Assembly (NCBI GenBank): GCA_029931535.1
Contig: JAQPZY010000909.1
Span: forward strand, 397,001 to 461,000
DNA from: Margaritifera margaritifera
Taxonomy: Eukaryota > Mollusca > Bivalvia > Unionida > Margaritiferidae
DNA: 64,000 nt
Direction: 5' to 3'
Made by a program: the position numbers and the translations under genes. Of this stretch, positions 25,830 to 39,009 are shown in pieces. The notes beneath the pieces were generated by a model. It searched no databases and had not been told where the DNA came from. It saw only the letters and a program-made list of their open reading frames with translations. Every line of letters begins with the position of its first letter. Within the stretch, counting starts at the first letter, position 1.

Positions 25830-28105
25830 AAAAACAATACTGAAGATGGCATAGAGTTTTTGGTATATTCCTGGACAATGCAAACTGCCAAACACATTCC
25901 GTCAGGATTTTGTTTGTACTTCAAATCAACCCCAAGAGACAAACCGAAGCTGGGTAAGATTATTAAATTAGTGTATGCAGATTTAAGGCCTAAAAATTCA
26001 AAACCAATGGAGTTTGTAGAAGATGACATTTTAGTTCAGCAAATATATGTTACATTTAGAGAAATAACATATTAAAATGTGCGCGGAAGCGAAGTTCGTG
26101 CTTACAAAGTTCGCGACGGCGAAGCGCTATGATCAAATTTAGTGACAATGGTCACTTAAGAATCAACTGTTTAGGCCAAGAACACAACGAATGCAATTTG
26201 AATTTTAAATATCCCAAATAAATACCGTTGTCTATGCATACCTTGTCAGGTTATGACAGTCGTCTGTTCATCAAGATACTTGTAAAAAGACAATTCAGAC
26301 AGAAATAAAATCATATCGATCTCCGACCCGAAATACATATCATTCGGCAATGATTTCATACTTTAAAGAAGGAAGGGGGCAATAGTTAAAAGAACAATCA
26401 GCTTTATATCTTTTTTATCTTTAGATTCATGGGATAATCTATAGAGCAGCTGGCTAATGATTTAGGTGATACACAATTGATAGATGCAATAAAACAGTTT
26501 ATAGATATGACAGCAAATTCTAAACAAATGAGATATTTATCTCTATGAAATATGGATAGTTTTGATAACTTTAATGAAACAGCTACCCCGTCGACTGACA
26601 AGTCATGCTCATAGCTTTGCGATTAAAATATATCGAATGACGCCGATCTATGCATTACAAATATCACAGAATATTTCAACCTGAAAAGAACTCGGATATA
26701 GACTTAACAATTAATTCAATAATAATTTGATGCTTTGTGACATTTTCTAGAAGTGTAGGAACGTGTGTGTAAAAAAACTAAAACTTGACCCAGCACATTA
26801 TTACAATGCGCCGAGTTTATCTCATGGTGCAAGTTTAAAGAAGTCGAGACTAGAACGTGAAGAGTTGATAGACTATGGCGTGTTCTTATTTATTGAGAGC
26901 AGCATAAGAGATGGAATAAGGATGATGCTACATAGATCTGCTGAAGAAAATCACGAATACTCACGTGTATTTATGGCAAAATAAACAATGGATGTAACCA
27001 CTAAAGGCAAAGGTCACTCATTGTGTACTTATATGCCACCAAACTTTAAGGTTAGGCCGTGAGCCAATGTACGCCTGTTAAAATTTTAGATCGGCAACTG
27101 ATAAATATATTATATTGGTAGAAGACATATAAATAAGCTGTCCCCTGCAGAAATATATCACTTTACATACAAGCTGGTTTAAGACTGAAAATGAAAAATA
27201 TGTGCAGAGTTATCTTGTTGGTTCAACAAATGTGGTTTAAATCATGCATCGAGGGTTAATAGAAGTTAAGAAAAAGAAAAAAAGAGAAAGAAAAAAAAAA
27301 ACAACTTCAAACGAATTTGATAAGGATTTCTTCAAATTGATGCACAACTGTGTATTTGGTAACAAAATGAAGAAATAAAAGAATTAGGATGAACAATAGT
27401 TACAATATGTACAGATAAAAATGCATTCTTAAAATAGCAGACAACTACTTTTTGCAAGAAGCTTAATTATTGACTATGACTTAGTTCTAGTCACCATTAA
27501 AAAAAAAGAAAATCAAACTAACCAACCAAATAATGGTTGAATAACCGTATTAAAATTATCTAAATGGTTGAAAAAAAACATGCGGTTATGGAGACGTCTG
27601 TTAATGGCTGACACTGATTATATGTTTACCTGTGTTGAAATAGAAATCTTAGAGAACGACACGAATGAAAATATCAAGTTGTACGACTCTAGTAACTCTC
27701 CAAAGAAATAAATATTTCGTATCTCACAAATTAATAAAATAGTTCCTGGGCTTTTAAAAATTGAGTTGAACATTGTTGCAATTGGAAGTTTTGTGATTTC
27801 AGATCAAAAGTTGATTAAGACGAACAAAGACGAAAGTACATTTAGTAAACGAAATAATACAAAAAAAAAAAAAACATGAGATGTGCAAATGTTGCTGATT
27901 TAATCACAAGGAAAATTATAAGGAGACAACTTTACTCATATAATACAACCAGGAGATGAATGTTTAGCATCAAGGTGAGAAATGTAGCATTATCTGCGAA
28001 TGACGGCAAGGTTTCTTTGGTTGACAAAGTAAACACATTATCTTATGGTCACTTCAGTGCCTTGAAGCAGAAAAAGTATTCAATGCTAATTTAAAGGTTG
28101 TTTCT
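25830..28105 (+). pseudogene. Protein-primed family B DNA polymerase, Polinton type, decayed
   Basis: Would replicate the element by protein-primed synthesis. Blocks of the polymerase appear in the family's order on one strand across three frames. HIPSGFCLYF (25,890) and a Cys/His block with QEHNECNLNF (about 26,180) followed by LSGYDSRLFIK (26,245) mark the exonuclease part. SIEQLANDLGD lies at 26,440. LDPAHYYNAPSLSHG (26,780) and LFIESSIRDGI (26,885) mark the palm entry, EFDKDFFKLMHN (27,310) the next segment. MADTDYMF (27,605) is the catalytic C motif, with Y where the family usually has S. DSSNSPK (27,690), VPGLLKIELN (27,740) and, near the end, VALSANDGK and NTLSYGHF (27,985-28,060) complete it. 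At least eight stops or frameshifts separate the blocks, and motif A was not found. Identity is secure; it cannot be functional. Confidence 0.93.
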
Positions 28106-28619
28106 TTTGTTTTGTTCAGATTATCTACAATTTCTCCTTTCATTTCGTCATGGGCATTATGGTTTTCTTTAAACACGGTTATATTGCTTTTTTGTCCTTG
28201 CTGTTAAAGACAACCAAAGGACACGTATTCTATCTTAAATCAATATTACAGAGTTCCCCTTTGCATGATCGCCCAAACTGATATTTCGAAATTGTCTACG
28301 CCTATAAGCTAGTTTGGTTAGATTAGTTTCATTCTTTTTACATCGTCACATTGTCAGTCTTGAGTCATCAAAAAGTATGTGTACTTTGTAGCTCTAGCTA
28401 TCCAATTTTCTTAAAATATCAGTATTACCTTTCCATCTTTGAATAACCACTTTCTAGTATATGTCCTGTTGAAACTAAATGTTAGAGAGATAATAGCAAT
28501 GTTGTCAGAAGTCTCTATCTGATTTAATGCAAACATAGTCTTTCAACAATCGGTCACTCCACAGATAATCATGTTATGAGGTTCCTTCAAATAAATTTAT
28601 ACACGCTTAAAACATAATG

Positions 28620-29070
28620 GATTTTTACTGAATGTTTTGAATGTGCATCTGAGCATCAAACACAAAATCAATATTTATTTTGTGAGCATCTGTGTGTTCA
28701 TTTGTGTTTGATTTCAAAGTTAATTTTTGTTGAACGTTAACCAATTTAAGACCACACCTGTGTAATCTATTGTCATGTGTACTTCTAAGATCAAACCAGA
28801 TGAAATGGCTATCAGAGTAAAACTTGTCAACACTTGTGTCACTGAGTTATATTTGCTTTTGTTGTTTCTCAATTAAAAACTTAGTGGCTTCTTAAAACTT
28901 CTTTCCATCAATCTCTGCAGTTGTTCTCTTTAATTCCTGGATACTTCATACTGTCCAATTCTTTCTGGACCGAATTCATCAGGAGCAAATAACTTGGAAA
29001 GATAATTACTTCCTGTAAATACTAAATCGTTAACTATTGCTCCTCCAATAATTATTCTTGCTGTGGCCAT
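28620..29070 (-). pseudogene. Polinton-associated small protein, decayed
   Basis: On the minus strand an ATG at 29068-29070 opens a 46-codon frame (MATARIIIGGAIVNDLVFTG at its start) that stops at 28930. The signal then continues in other frames as ELKRTTAEIDGKK, EATKFLIEKQQKQ and LSDTSVDKFY. A hydrophobic start followed by a charged helical stretch resembles small uncharacterised proteins I associate with invertebrate Polintons. That likeness is from memory and modest. It lies tail to tail with the polymerase and carries several stops. Confidence 0.5.
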
Positions 29071-29719
29071 TTTTCTCTACAATATAGATTTGATTCCGCT
29101 TTGCAATAAATAATAAAAGCTTTGCTTTTAAAACCACAGACTGTACTCAAAAGAAAAGGTGTGTTCCTTAAAACATCTACGAATAACCCATTTTGATACT
29201 GCTAATAGTTTGTATCTTCCTTTAGACATCGCCTCAGTCATAAATATCATCAAGTGAAACATTAGGACTAATTTTTATTTACAAAATAATTATTGCTCAC
29301 CTCCAGATAATGTCTCTGAATTTTTTTGTACACTGTATAAATTAGATTATTTTTGTAGATTGATTCTGTATACAAAACGTTTATTACTTACCTCTAATTA
29401 TGTTAGATTTAGATTCCATATAGGAATTGACAAAACTGTATATAAGTCTGGTTGTTTTAAATTAGAAATACATATTGATGTGAATCGATTCATGAAAGTA
29501 ACTTGTATTCATAAAATGGGGATGAAGTCTTGTTAACCGATGTTTGGGGTGTAGTTTTGGACGTAAATATATCCAAGAAATACTTCATTATTTGATATTC
29601 ATAACGATATATTTACTTCTGTGTAATATCCAATTTTAAATAATCCAACATTTTTTTTATATCATCTAGTTACTTTATACTCGGCAAAATGTGAAAATTG
29701 TAAAGGAATATACATTCAT

Positions 29720-30010
29720 TAATTAGTCTAGTTTTTGTCATTAAACTCCTTGTTTTTATCTGTTTCCAGTTTCAGTGTTCTAATTGCATCAAACAGAACA
29801 ATATTCGTTCAACCCATGTCCGTGTTGAATCGAATTTTGATTATCTACATGTTTGTTCATTTTGGTTTCAGCTGTATCACTTCTGCCACTTGCCGCGAGC
29901 ATATTTATCTATTCAATTTTGAATCTATCTGTTTCTTTTGTAAACCGTTGTTCTAAATCAGTCTAATCCTTTCTCAAACGTCTCATTCCTTTGTGTATTT
30001 CGTCAATCTA
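29720..30010 (-). pseudogene. Decayed coiled-coil-like frame
   Basis: The minus strand reads DEIHKGMRRLRKD, a stop, then TDLEQRFTKETDRFKIE, a stop, then INMLAASGRSDTAETK. In a second frame, AIRTLKLETDKNKEF follows. The heptad-like, charged composition across single stops indicates a former coding sequence. The family is unknown. It belongs to the minus-strand block of the mobile element. Confidence 0.4.
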
Positions 30011-30359
30011 CCTTGACGAAACCGATGTTATTACCCACTTCTCCATAATCATATCAGTTCGTATCTGTTTTAGATTTTTCAACCTCAGCATGTATCTTTT
30101 GTATGTAAATGTAAAAGCTTTTATTGTTTTGATGATATTACGCAAATATGCAATATGTAAGTCATAAGATATTTTCATAGATCTAATCGTGCTGTCATTA
30201 ATGTTTGTTTTGTGTTCTCATCAGTGTTTACTTTTAGAATTTCGGTTAAACCATTCTTCCTCTGGAACTGTGTTAGTATTAATCTTGTTGTTCATCTCAT
30301 TTTGTGTTAAAAGCATGTATTACCCTTTTGCCCATCTGATCGTTTGATGGTTTTAGTTA

Positions 30360-30777
30360 TTAAATCTTTTGTTCCAGTGCAGACTAGAGAGTGTCACAAT
30401 CTTCTAGTGATCATTATTTTCGCCATGTCACTTTCTAAAATACCTATGCTAGTGTTTGACCTCTGCTTGATTGATTGCCTCACATTAGGTACATCATCTG
30501 CTCTTTTTCTTGCTGTTTGTAAGGCTTCTAGAGTAGTAGGTACTGGAAATAAAATATTGAATCACTGACCGAAGAATTTCCGCATATCTCTAAGTTTGTT
30601 TCCAGTTCTCATCAATCGGTTTATGTAGCTTTGAAATTTTGTTAGCTCTTTTAGTGCCATCCTGGTGAATAATCGAAAATGCACAGTTAACTTGTCCCTC
30701 CACCCCCAACCCCCAACGCAGAGTCTTATGTATTTGATTATCAACGCGTGTTTGTATAAGAAAACTATTAATTGCAT
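30360..30777 (-). pseudogene. Decayed frame in the element's minus-strand block
   Basis: An ATG-initiated 71-codon frame (30562-30777) contains FQSYINRLMRTGNKLRD. After a frame change, a clean run including PTTLEALQTARKRADDVP and then SIKQRSNTSIGILESDM follows, ending at a TGA near 30,418. Lys/Arg-rich, helix-favouring sequence. I do not recognise the family. Confidence 0.4.
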
Positions 30778-30802
30778 GAAATTTTAAAACAAATATGATC
30801 TG

Positions 30803-30940
30803 CTACATTGGTAATACGTTTTTATTTTTAGGTTTAAGTGAGTGTTTAATTGTTTGCCCTATTGAATCATCTTTCTTATCCGTTTTTATATCAGTGTTTA
30901 TAGGTAATAACTCACTAGGACCTCTTACAGATATCGCCAT
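30803..30940 (-). CDS. Small basic hypothetical protein (45 codons) of the element
   Basis: ATG at 30938-30940, TAG at 30803-30805. The product starts MAISVRGPSELLPINTDIKT and has a Lys-rich C-terminal half including IGQTIKHSLKPKNKN. Small basic proteins of this sort occur in Polinton and adenovirus-like elements, but there is no specific match. It could equally be a remnant of a longer frame. Confidence 0.35.
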   Translation of the reverse strand: MAISVRGPSELLPINTDIKTDKKDDSIGQTIKHSLKPKNKNVLPM

Positions 30941-32493
30941 TGTACTCCGCACTTACTCTGTCATTTATGTCATTTGTCTAGCTATAAATCCTGCAGATCT
31001 TCTCTTTTTTCCAGAGTCACAGTTCTTTGTTTATTTTTCTGTCTTTAATCTGTGAATTTCCTCCACTCTAAAACAATTTTATTGTCTTTGAGTTTTACAC
31101 ACTCATTACATATTGGGTACTTGGTATTTCGCTTTTCCGTTGCCTCGATTCCTTTTTCTTTGCTGAATTTGTAACGCTGTACACATATCTTAGCTATTTA
31201 TTTCAGTAGTTTAATTTCAATTACGAATAGATGTCAAATAAAGCTTGTGAAATCTTTCATCCTTAAAATCTAAACATTTACACACAGTTAAAGGTGAATT
31301 GGATTTACTTCAACCATTTGGTGTAAAACTGTTCTATATGAACCAGTTTTGGTTAATGTCATATTAATTCGTTGCAACAGAAGATTTTATAGATGTGCTT
31401 AAATTGTACATATTAACGTTTTGTCCAGGAATATGCATAATTAAACGTGTAGTTGCGCAACGAGCAGACGATACTGCCACTGCTGATATGGTTCCTATAC
31501 TTTCTTTGAATGCAATTTTAGAACAAGTTTGAATGTCCTCATGATTGAACCAACATTTATATGATTTGCATTACCTTTTATTATGTTTAAACTCTCATAG
31601 ATCAGCCTGTAGACTTAAATTTTATGTCTCGAACCTGAAATCAATTTCAGAGTTGGAATGTTATCTCTTTTACATCCTTACGTAATTGTATTTGTATTAC
31701 CTTTCTATGGCGTTGTATACATTGCAGTAGCCTTAATCATGTTTGCAATGTGTACCATTTTGTGCTCTATTGGTGATCGCTTTAAAATAAATTGCACTTT
31801 CTTGTTTCACTATGGTTTCATGATGAGCATACTTTCGCATGTTTTTACATGCTTTATCTCCTCTCCTTCACTCTTTAATGCGCTATTTTCTTCTACATCT
31901 GTTATATTCTAGAAACTCATTACCTTTCGCAGTTTCAATATTCTCATGTTATTTAATAATTTTATCGATGCATTGTGCCTCCTCCATTATTCATTTTATT
32001 GGCATAATGTTTTCCGCTGGCTCCATTCTGTAAAACGAGTCATCGTATCCTTTCCATTTTACGAATACATACTTTTTATCTTTCATCATGTTTGTCCTAT
32101 AATGGCAACTCTTGTTTGTAAAATATGCCTTCTGTATCCTCTCCCTTCAAGAAGTCTTATAGTTAGTAAATAATTTAATCACCTAAAATTACTTGCCTGA
32201 TTTTAAATATTTCCTCTGTAAAGTTAGAAGAGCAGTCTTTTTCGAAATTGTTTTATATTTTGAGATTCTGCCTGTTTTACATATTTTGAATGTGCGCGTT
32301 CCATATATATCTTTTATCATGTACCCACACAGACGGATTCATATGTTTGAACTGTTTTCTTCCTTATTTGCTCAAACCTGAATCAAGTATACTGATCTAT
32401 GATAAGTATTATTATATTCTGCAGTTAGCATTGGCAAAATGTCTACCAATTTTCTTGTTTCATTTTGAGTGAAATACTTTCACATTCTAGTTT

Positions 32494-32721
32494 TTAAGGT
32501 TCTGTTAAAAACTTATCTATTACAAGTACCTTCTTGACCGAGTTAGCTGAAAAATATATTATATTTTCCTTCCCCAACAAATACAAGTGCGTAACTTTTT
32601 TGCAAAGAACCTCTTTTCCATCATCAAACTGTATCTTTTCAGCTTTTTGCTCTATAAGGGTTTCATTACAAGCATAGTGTATGTCATCTCCATTTCTATT
32701 GTTTTCGTTTTCTTGGCCCAA
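32494..32721 (-). CDS. Hypothetical protein fragment (75 codons)
   Basis: Open frame on the minus strand with natural-looking composition, containing KIQFDDGKEVLCKKVTHLY and ending in IDKFLTEP. No domain recognised. Its strand and place suggest it is part of the element's structural-gene block, but no capsid or ATPase motif is visible. Confidence 0.35.
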   Translation of the reverse strand: MGQENENNRNGDDIHYACNETLIEQKAEKIQFDDGKEVLCKKVTHLYLLGKENIIYFSANSVKKVLVIDKFLTEP

Positions 32722-33255
32722 GATTATTTTGATAATACATATTTACTGTAGAAATGTATTTATATTGACTGTTATATTTGTCATATCCTTAGATGCCAAC
32801 AATGTCTGCCTGCCGCTGATCATCCACGTAACTAACAAACTCTTTTGTGGGGTTATCATTTCTTCCCTGCTTGTGCAATGAATAATTAGAACGCTGAGTT
32901 AACTATTCGTTCAATTCAACTTATTTGTTCTTCTTTTGTATCGTTTAGTTTCTTCCCACAACTGTGTGTTAAAAGTGTCTAAAATACTATCAACCATTTA
33001 AAATGGTATAAAACATCTCGAGTATACTTTACGCCTGATAAGCTATCTGTAGGTGTTATCAACAAACCTACATGATATTCATTTACAATATATACTTTTT
33101 TTTAGCAGTCGGCAACGTTTCACCATTCCTGTAAGCATATGAATGATTTCATGTTTATGTAAAAGTTTGCGATTGTTGTGGCTGATTCTGAAACAACTAC
33201 CTCATATGAAACTTTATTCTCCTTATCGTCTATATATGTTTTTGTTTGAATCGTG

Positions 33256-33462
33256 CTAGCTTGACCGTGCACATTTTAAGATATCTTTAAATTGTACTTT
33301 GAATTTAGTTGAATGAACATTTGTGTAGTTACTCACGTGAAATAAATAACTTATTTCTCCCTCATACCGTACTGTTTTAATCGTCTTGCTATGTGACCTT
33401 ATTCTGATTATTTCGATGTTATCATCATGTAATGTAAAATGCAAATCAGCATCTTTCGTCAA
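33256..33462 (-). CDS. Hypothetical protein fragment (68 codons)
   Basis: Open frame on the minus strand, beginning MTKDADLHFTLHDDNIEIIR and with a beta-rich composition. It is the outermost frame of the minus-strand series. No family recognised; no terminal repeat found beyond it. Confidence 0.35.
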   Translation of the reverse strand: MTKDADLHFTLHDDNIEIIRIRSHSKTIKTVRYEGEISYLFHVSNYTNVHSTKFKVQFKDILKCARSS

Positions 33463-33560
33463 GCATCATAGTACATGTGTTTGATGTCTGAGTTTTAAAC
33501 AAAAATGAATGTTTTCCTTTCTTGCATTTTAGTTTGTAACAAGGCTATCATTAACCGCCC

Positions 33561-35379
<1,819 letters not shown>

Positions 35380-35570
35380 GCACTTATTGCAACATCAGTC
35401 TTACGAGAAGAAGTAACAGAACTTACAGAGATGCGGTAGTGGTACTCATAGTTCATGGGATTTGGGGTTGGTCCTTTTTCATATAAATTGTGGGTGTCGA
35501 TTCACATAAAGAATGTAAGGCATAAGTTGAAGTCCTTGGGTGCGCTTTCGAACCCTGTTGAATTTCTTGG
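35380..35570 (-). pseudogene. Possible second carboxylesterase C-terminal fragment
   Basis: The minus strand reads NSTGF, then about 35 residues with one in-frame stop, then MNYEYHYRISVSSV and RKTDVAIS. The exon at 22.0-22.6 kb has NFTGF, a similar gap, then EYHYTTMTSDV and CATDYIS. The shared spacing and the EYHY and TD-IS matches suggest homology, implying a second or duplicated esterase 3' region. Evidence is short and the similarity could be chance. Confidence 0.35.
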
Positions 35571-35647
35571 AGAGTTGTAAGGTTAGTATAGAAAATAATA
35601 GCACAATTATGGTATTGGACTATAATTGGAATTAGGAACGCCATACG

Positions 35648-36330
35648 TAGGCGCAGAGGAGGAGAGAGAGAGCATGGGGCATATAAGGCAGAGTTATAGG
35701 AGACGAATGGAGGGAGACAATTGTTGGAGAATGATAAATGGAAAAAAAGAAAATGGCAGTAGAAGAAAGAAAAGGTTATGGAGGAAATAGGAAAGGTAGA
35801 AAAGGGCTATATATGGATGGAAGAGAAGCGCAAAAAATATCAGAAGAGAGAATAAAATGATAGCCGAATAATTATAAATGAAAAGTTGACTACCATGTAA
35901 GAGAGAGGATGGAATGTATGTGCATGGAATGCTTGTGCACGGAAAAGAAGAGAACATGCAAGAGTGAAAGAAATAGATCCAGGAATGGGGTGAGAAAGTC
36001 AGTGAATCTATTAGGAAGCGAAATGTAAAACGAGCATGGCACGAAGGAGAGGAAGCCGAGTGGGTATGTGTTAGAAGGCTTAGAATTTATTTGAATGAAC
36101 GAGTGAGGAGAAATAAACAGAGGGAACACCTTTAGGACTGATGAGACAGGAAGCAAATAAAAACGACGCAGTTAGCCAACATATGGGTAACACGATATAG
36201 TAAAGAGGGCAAAAATATTACGGTCAAGAAACAGATGAGAATGAAATGATGTTAAAGGACGTGATGAGAGGATTGGGGGCTATTAAACAATCATTGCTGA
36301 CTGAATATCTGAAAACTCGGAAGACGGCTC
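35648..36330. repeat. Purine-rich tract
   Basis: The plus strand is strongly A+G rich over nearly 700 bases without a simple period, for example gaggaggagagagagagcat near its start. Minus-strand frames across it are therefore Ser/Phe/Leu-rich and not credible genes. Confidence 0.7.
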
Positions 36331-37020
36331 TGGAAGCTGATTGAAAAAGGCGATTTGGTAAAATGTTGGATTGGAACAACATCTGTCTGAAAGCGACGCT
36401 GTATGATCAAGTTATCTGCTTATTTTATAGTTTGCTTCCTAAATGAAAAGCACATGACATCAAAATCGTTTGCCAAATTTGATTTTTCTCGGCACATGAT
36501 TTACGCGCATCATGCTATGTCGTAGAAATGGACAGTAATAGCAACTAATAAATAGAGGATATCAACGTGTATTGAGCAGATATAATGAAATATTTCATTA
36601 TTGACGTGAACATGTTCATTGTTACGAGTGGAATATTTCCTCATATCTACAAAAATCGTACATTTCTTTTTCGTACATATTTTTAAGGCAGAAACCGTCG
36701 ATTTGCATGGATTGTTTTACCCAGTATGTGCCAATGCGATTAATAGCTGCATAACTACATCGACAGATTGAAAAAAAAACAATTTACAATCATTTTAGCG
36801 ACAATTTACAAAATTGACTTGTACTTATTCTGATTTAAATGGTGTATTTTGCCAAATGTTTAACTGTTTTCAAACGAAAATGAAGATATTCTTATTTGTA
36901 CTAACACATTTGTTGCGAGGATTGATACAGTGAAAATTCGCTGGGGTGGAGGTGTTGTAAAAACATGACAGAACGGTGGTATCCAACAGACTTCAGAGCG
37001 TAACATCATAAGAACCAGAT

Positions 37021-37404
37021 TTGAATGGATGTGTGTTTACTTGCGATGATTCTGGAATGCTATTTTGTTTATTTTTGCATTCAAAAGTGAACTTTGTTGT
37101 GGTCGTGGTAAGCTTGCAGTCTATTTTGGTAACAGACGCTGAAAAAATTTCGGTTTGCAGTCAGCACTCATTGATGTACCATTTCTCCATCGTTTTGAGA
37201 GATGATTATGATTGTGATAAGAGTCCAAATAGCTGTTTCAACACTTTTATTACAATATTTAATCAAGAGTTTGTCGCAGGTATACGATTCTGCATGGATG
37301 AAACAGAATATCCAATAGCAACTGGTCATACAAGTTCAGTCCCTGCCAATTTACACGATTCATGTGGAAAAGCAATTATAATAAATATAATACCTGAAGC
37401 CTAG
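37021..37404 (+). CDS. Hypothetical protein, 127 codons
   Basis: One of the longer frames here that is not explained by a repeat. Composition is natural, with ten cysteines, a hydrophobic stretch near residues 25-37 and a C-terminal part with GIRFCMDETEYPIATGHTSS. I do not recognise a domain. It lies in antisense between esterase fragments. It may be a retained exon, a decayed transposon frame or chance. Confidence 0.25.
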   Translation: MNGCVFTCDDSGMLFCLFLHSKVNFVVVVVSLQSILVTDAEKISVCSQHSLMYHFSIVLRDDYDCDKSPNSCFNTFITIFNQEFVAGIRFCMDETEYPIATGHTSSVPANLHDSCGKAIIINIIPEA

Positions 37405-38159
37405 ATTTGTTGTTGTGGAGTTAGTATGTCGGCACTCTTGATGGTGCCTCATTATTGATTACATAAATATATACTACATTTTATGATATGTTCATCCTGA
37501 TGGGGAAAGAGGGAGAGAGGAGAGAGTAGGAGAGAAGAAGAAGAAAAGGAAGAACAAGAACATAAAGAACAAGAAGAAGAAAAACAACAAAAAGAACAAT
37601 AACAATTTAATAAACCTATAATTGGAAATACACGTTTGAAAAACATAGATAAAGGCAGATATACTTGTTAAGCGGGAAAAGAAAGTAGTTTCAAAAGTGA
37701 TATTTCTTCCACTGATATATTTAAGTATCTCAATATGAAATGTGTAATAACATGATGTCCAAGACAGAGGAACCTCGCTCTAACAGGAAAAAGAGAAGAA
37801 AATTTTATATTGATATAAACACCGTGGCAGAAATATGATTTGGATGGGTAAGCAGTAGCTGAAATAAGCATATGAATGAGAAGCGAGGACACAAGTGAAA
37901 TCTGGCAGGTTAAAAGGAAATAAATTAAGGAAGAAAGAATATGGAGAGGTAAAAACTGACACGCTAAAAGATATTGAACGTTATCAATAGTGAAAGAATG
38001 AATTGCAGAGTCAAATTAAAATAAACAAATAAATAAACATATATTGTTTAACCTAGGCCTCCAATAATCTAGGTCTAGACAGCTGTTGCTCAATCAGTCA
38101 ATAACCTTCTGAAACAAAAGTATCCTCTAGGACAGTGTACATTTTATAAACAAAAACAT
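37405..38159. other. Purine-rich and unassigned sequence
   Basis: An AAG/GAA-rich block at about 37500-37600 explains the Ser/Cys-rich minus-strand frame. The rest is A-rich on the plus strand with no gene. Confidence 0.5.
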
Positions 38160-38507
38160 TCAACATACAATAAATGAATAGATCTTTGGAAACGAATCGT
38201 CAATGATAGCCAATGTACCATCGAAGTGTCCCTTAACTGGAAGGTCCATCTAGATCTCCATTGACCAATAGAGGTAGACATCCCATGGTACAGCGGCGGT
38301 AACCTGAGACGAAGATAACCTGAACATACAGTTGATCTCAGAGCAGCCAGTGTTGTTCAGAAAAATTAGGTTGTCCTTGAAAGCATCACTTGCCGTCTTA
38401 TTAAGAACAGGTGATGCACGTGAAAGCCAGACTTGGCGGAAGACGCCTTTGCTCATAGCGGAAGCAGGCAGTGCCGTTCCTACCGAACTGTGACCAAATA
38501 TAGTAAC
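38160..38507 (-). pseudogene. Type-B carboxylesterase, nucleophile-serine exon
   Basis: It begins after an ATTTTCAG acceptor (38508-38515) in phase 0 with the preceding exon, so the frame joins as DPNK then VTIFGHSS. The nucleophile elbow reads GHSSVG; the family needs G-x-S-x-G and has GESAGG or GHSSGG, so a glycine has become valine. After a shortened region come SKGVFRQVWLSRASPVLNKT, then TGCSEINC. Next are a VTAAVPWDVYLYWSMEI segment, an in-frame TAG at 38250-38252, and DLPVKGHFDGTLAIIDDSF. I see no clear donor at the 3' end. About 25 residues expected before the next exon's STAQEADLI were not found. The stop and the altered elbow mark it as a pseudogene. Confidence 0.85.
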
Positions 38508-39009
38508 CTGAAAATGACATTTTGTTAAAGAAGGATAGAGTAGATAGCACTTTTCTTTCAGTCAGTCAAACTTTGTTAACGTCATGACCACAAAATAACT
38601 CATACGTGTTAGATGGAAGATATTATATTCTGTCTTTGATATACATTGTGCTTACTGACGTTGGTAGACACTTCCATCATGGAATCGCTGGCAATTAGCA
38701 AGAGTTTCTACAGAAGGCATCGTGGATTATTGGTATCGATTCATTTACACTTTAATTCCATAACAAGGATTCTTAACATTTGAGGAGGACATAAGCAATT
38801 ATTCCAAAATGAAAAACGCCAACAATTTATGCTCAGAACAAAGCCTGAGAGTCAGAAAATCAAAACTTAGGAACCTTGTTTATGCCTATTTTTGACTGCA
38901 ACAGTATTTATGCTGAAAAGAATAATAGTCATTATTTCTGATGAAAAATGTTAAAAATTACATCATAATGGAATATGAACATGAAATTTTGCTGAATACT
39001 TTTTGTTAC
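38508..39009 (-). other. Esterase intron
   Basis: About 0.5 kb between the GTAACA donor (39004-39009) and the ATTTTCAG acceptor. It has canonical GT-AG ends and phase 0, and no other content. Confidence 0.75.

Larger units (their letters stand above)
25450..33560. mobile_element. Decayed Polinton/Maverick-type element
   Basis: A plus-strand protein-primed DNA polymerase (25.83-28.1 kb) converges on a series of small, stop-broken frames on the minus strand (33.5-28.6 kb). Convergent polymerase and structural/accessory blocks fit Polintons and the related adintoviruses. The limits given are those of the coding remnants: I could not identify terminal inverted repeats or the target duplication. 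I also recognised no integrase, packaging ATPase, protease or capsid protein. At about 8 kb it is roughly half the usual 15-20 kb. It lies between the second and last recognised exons of the esterase pseudogene. Confidence 0.75.

Noticed and set aside
35694..36156. Ser/Phe/Leu-rich minus-strand frames
   Set aside because: Explained by the purine-rich plus strand; no domain or conserved pattern.
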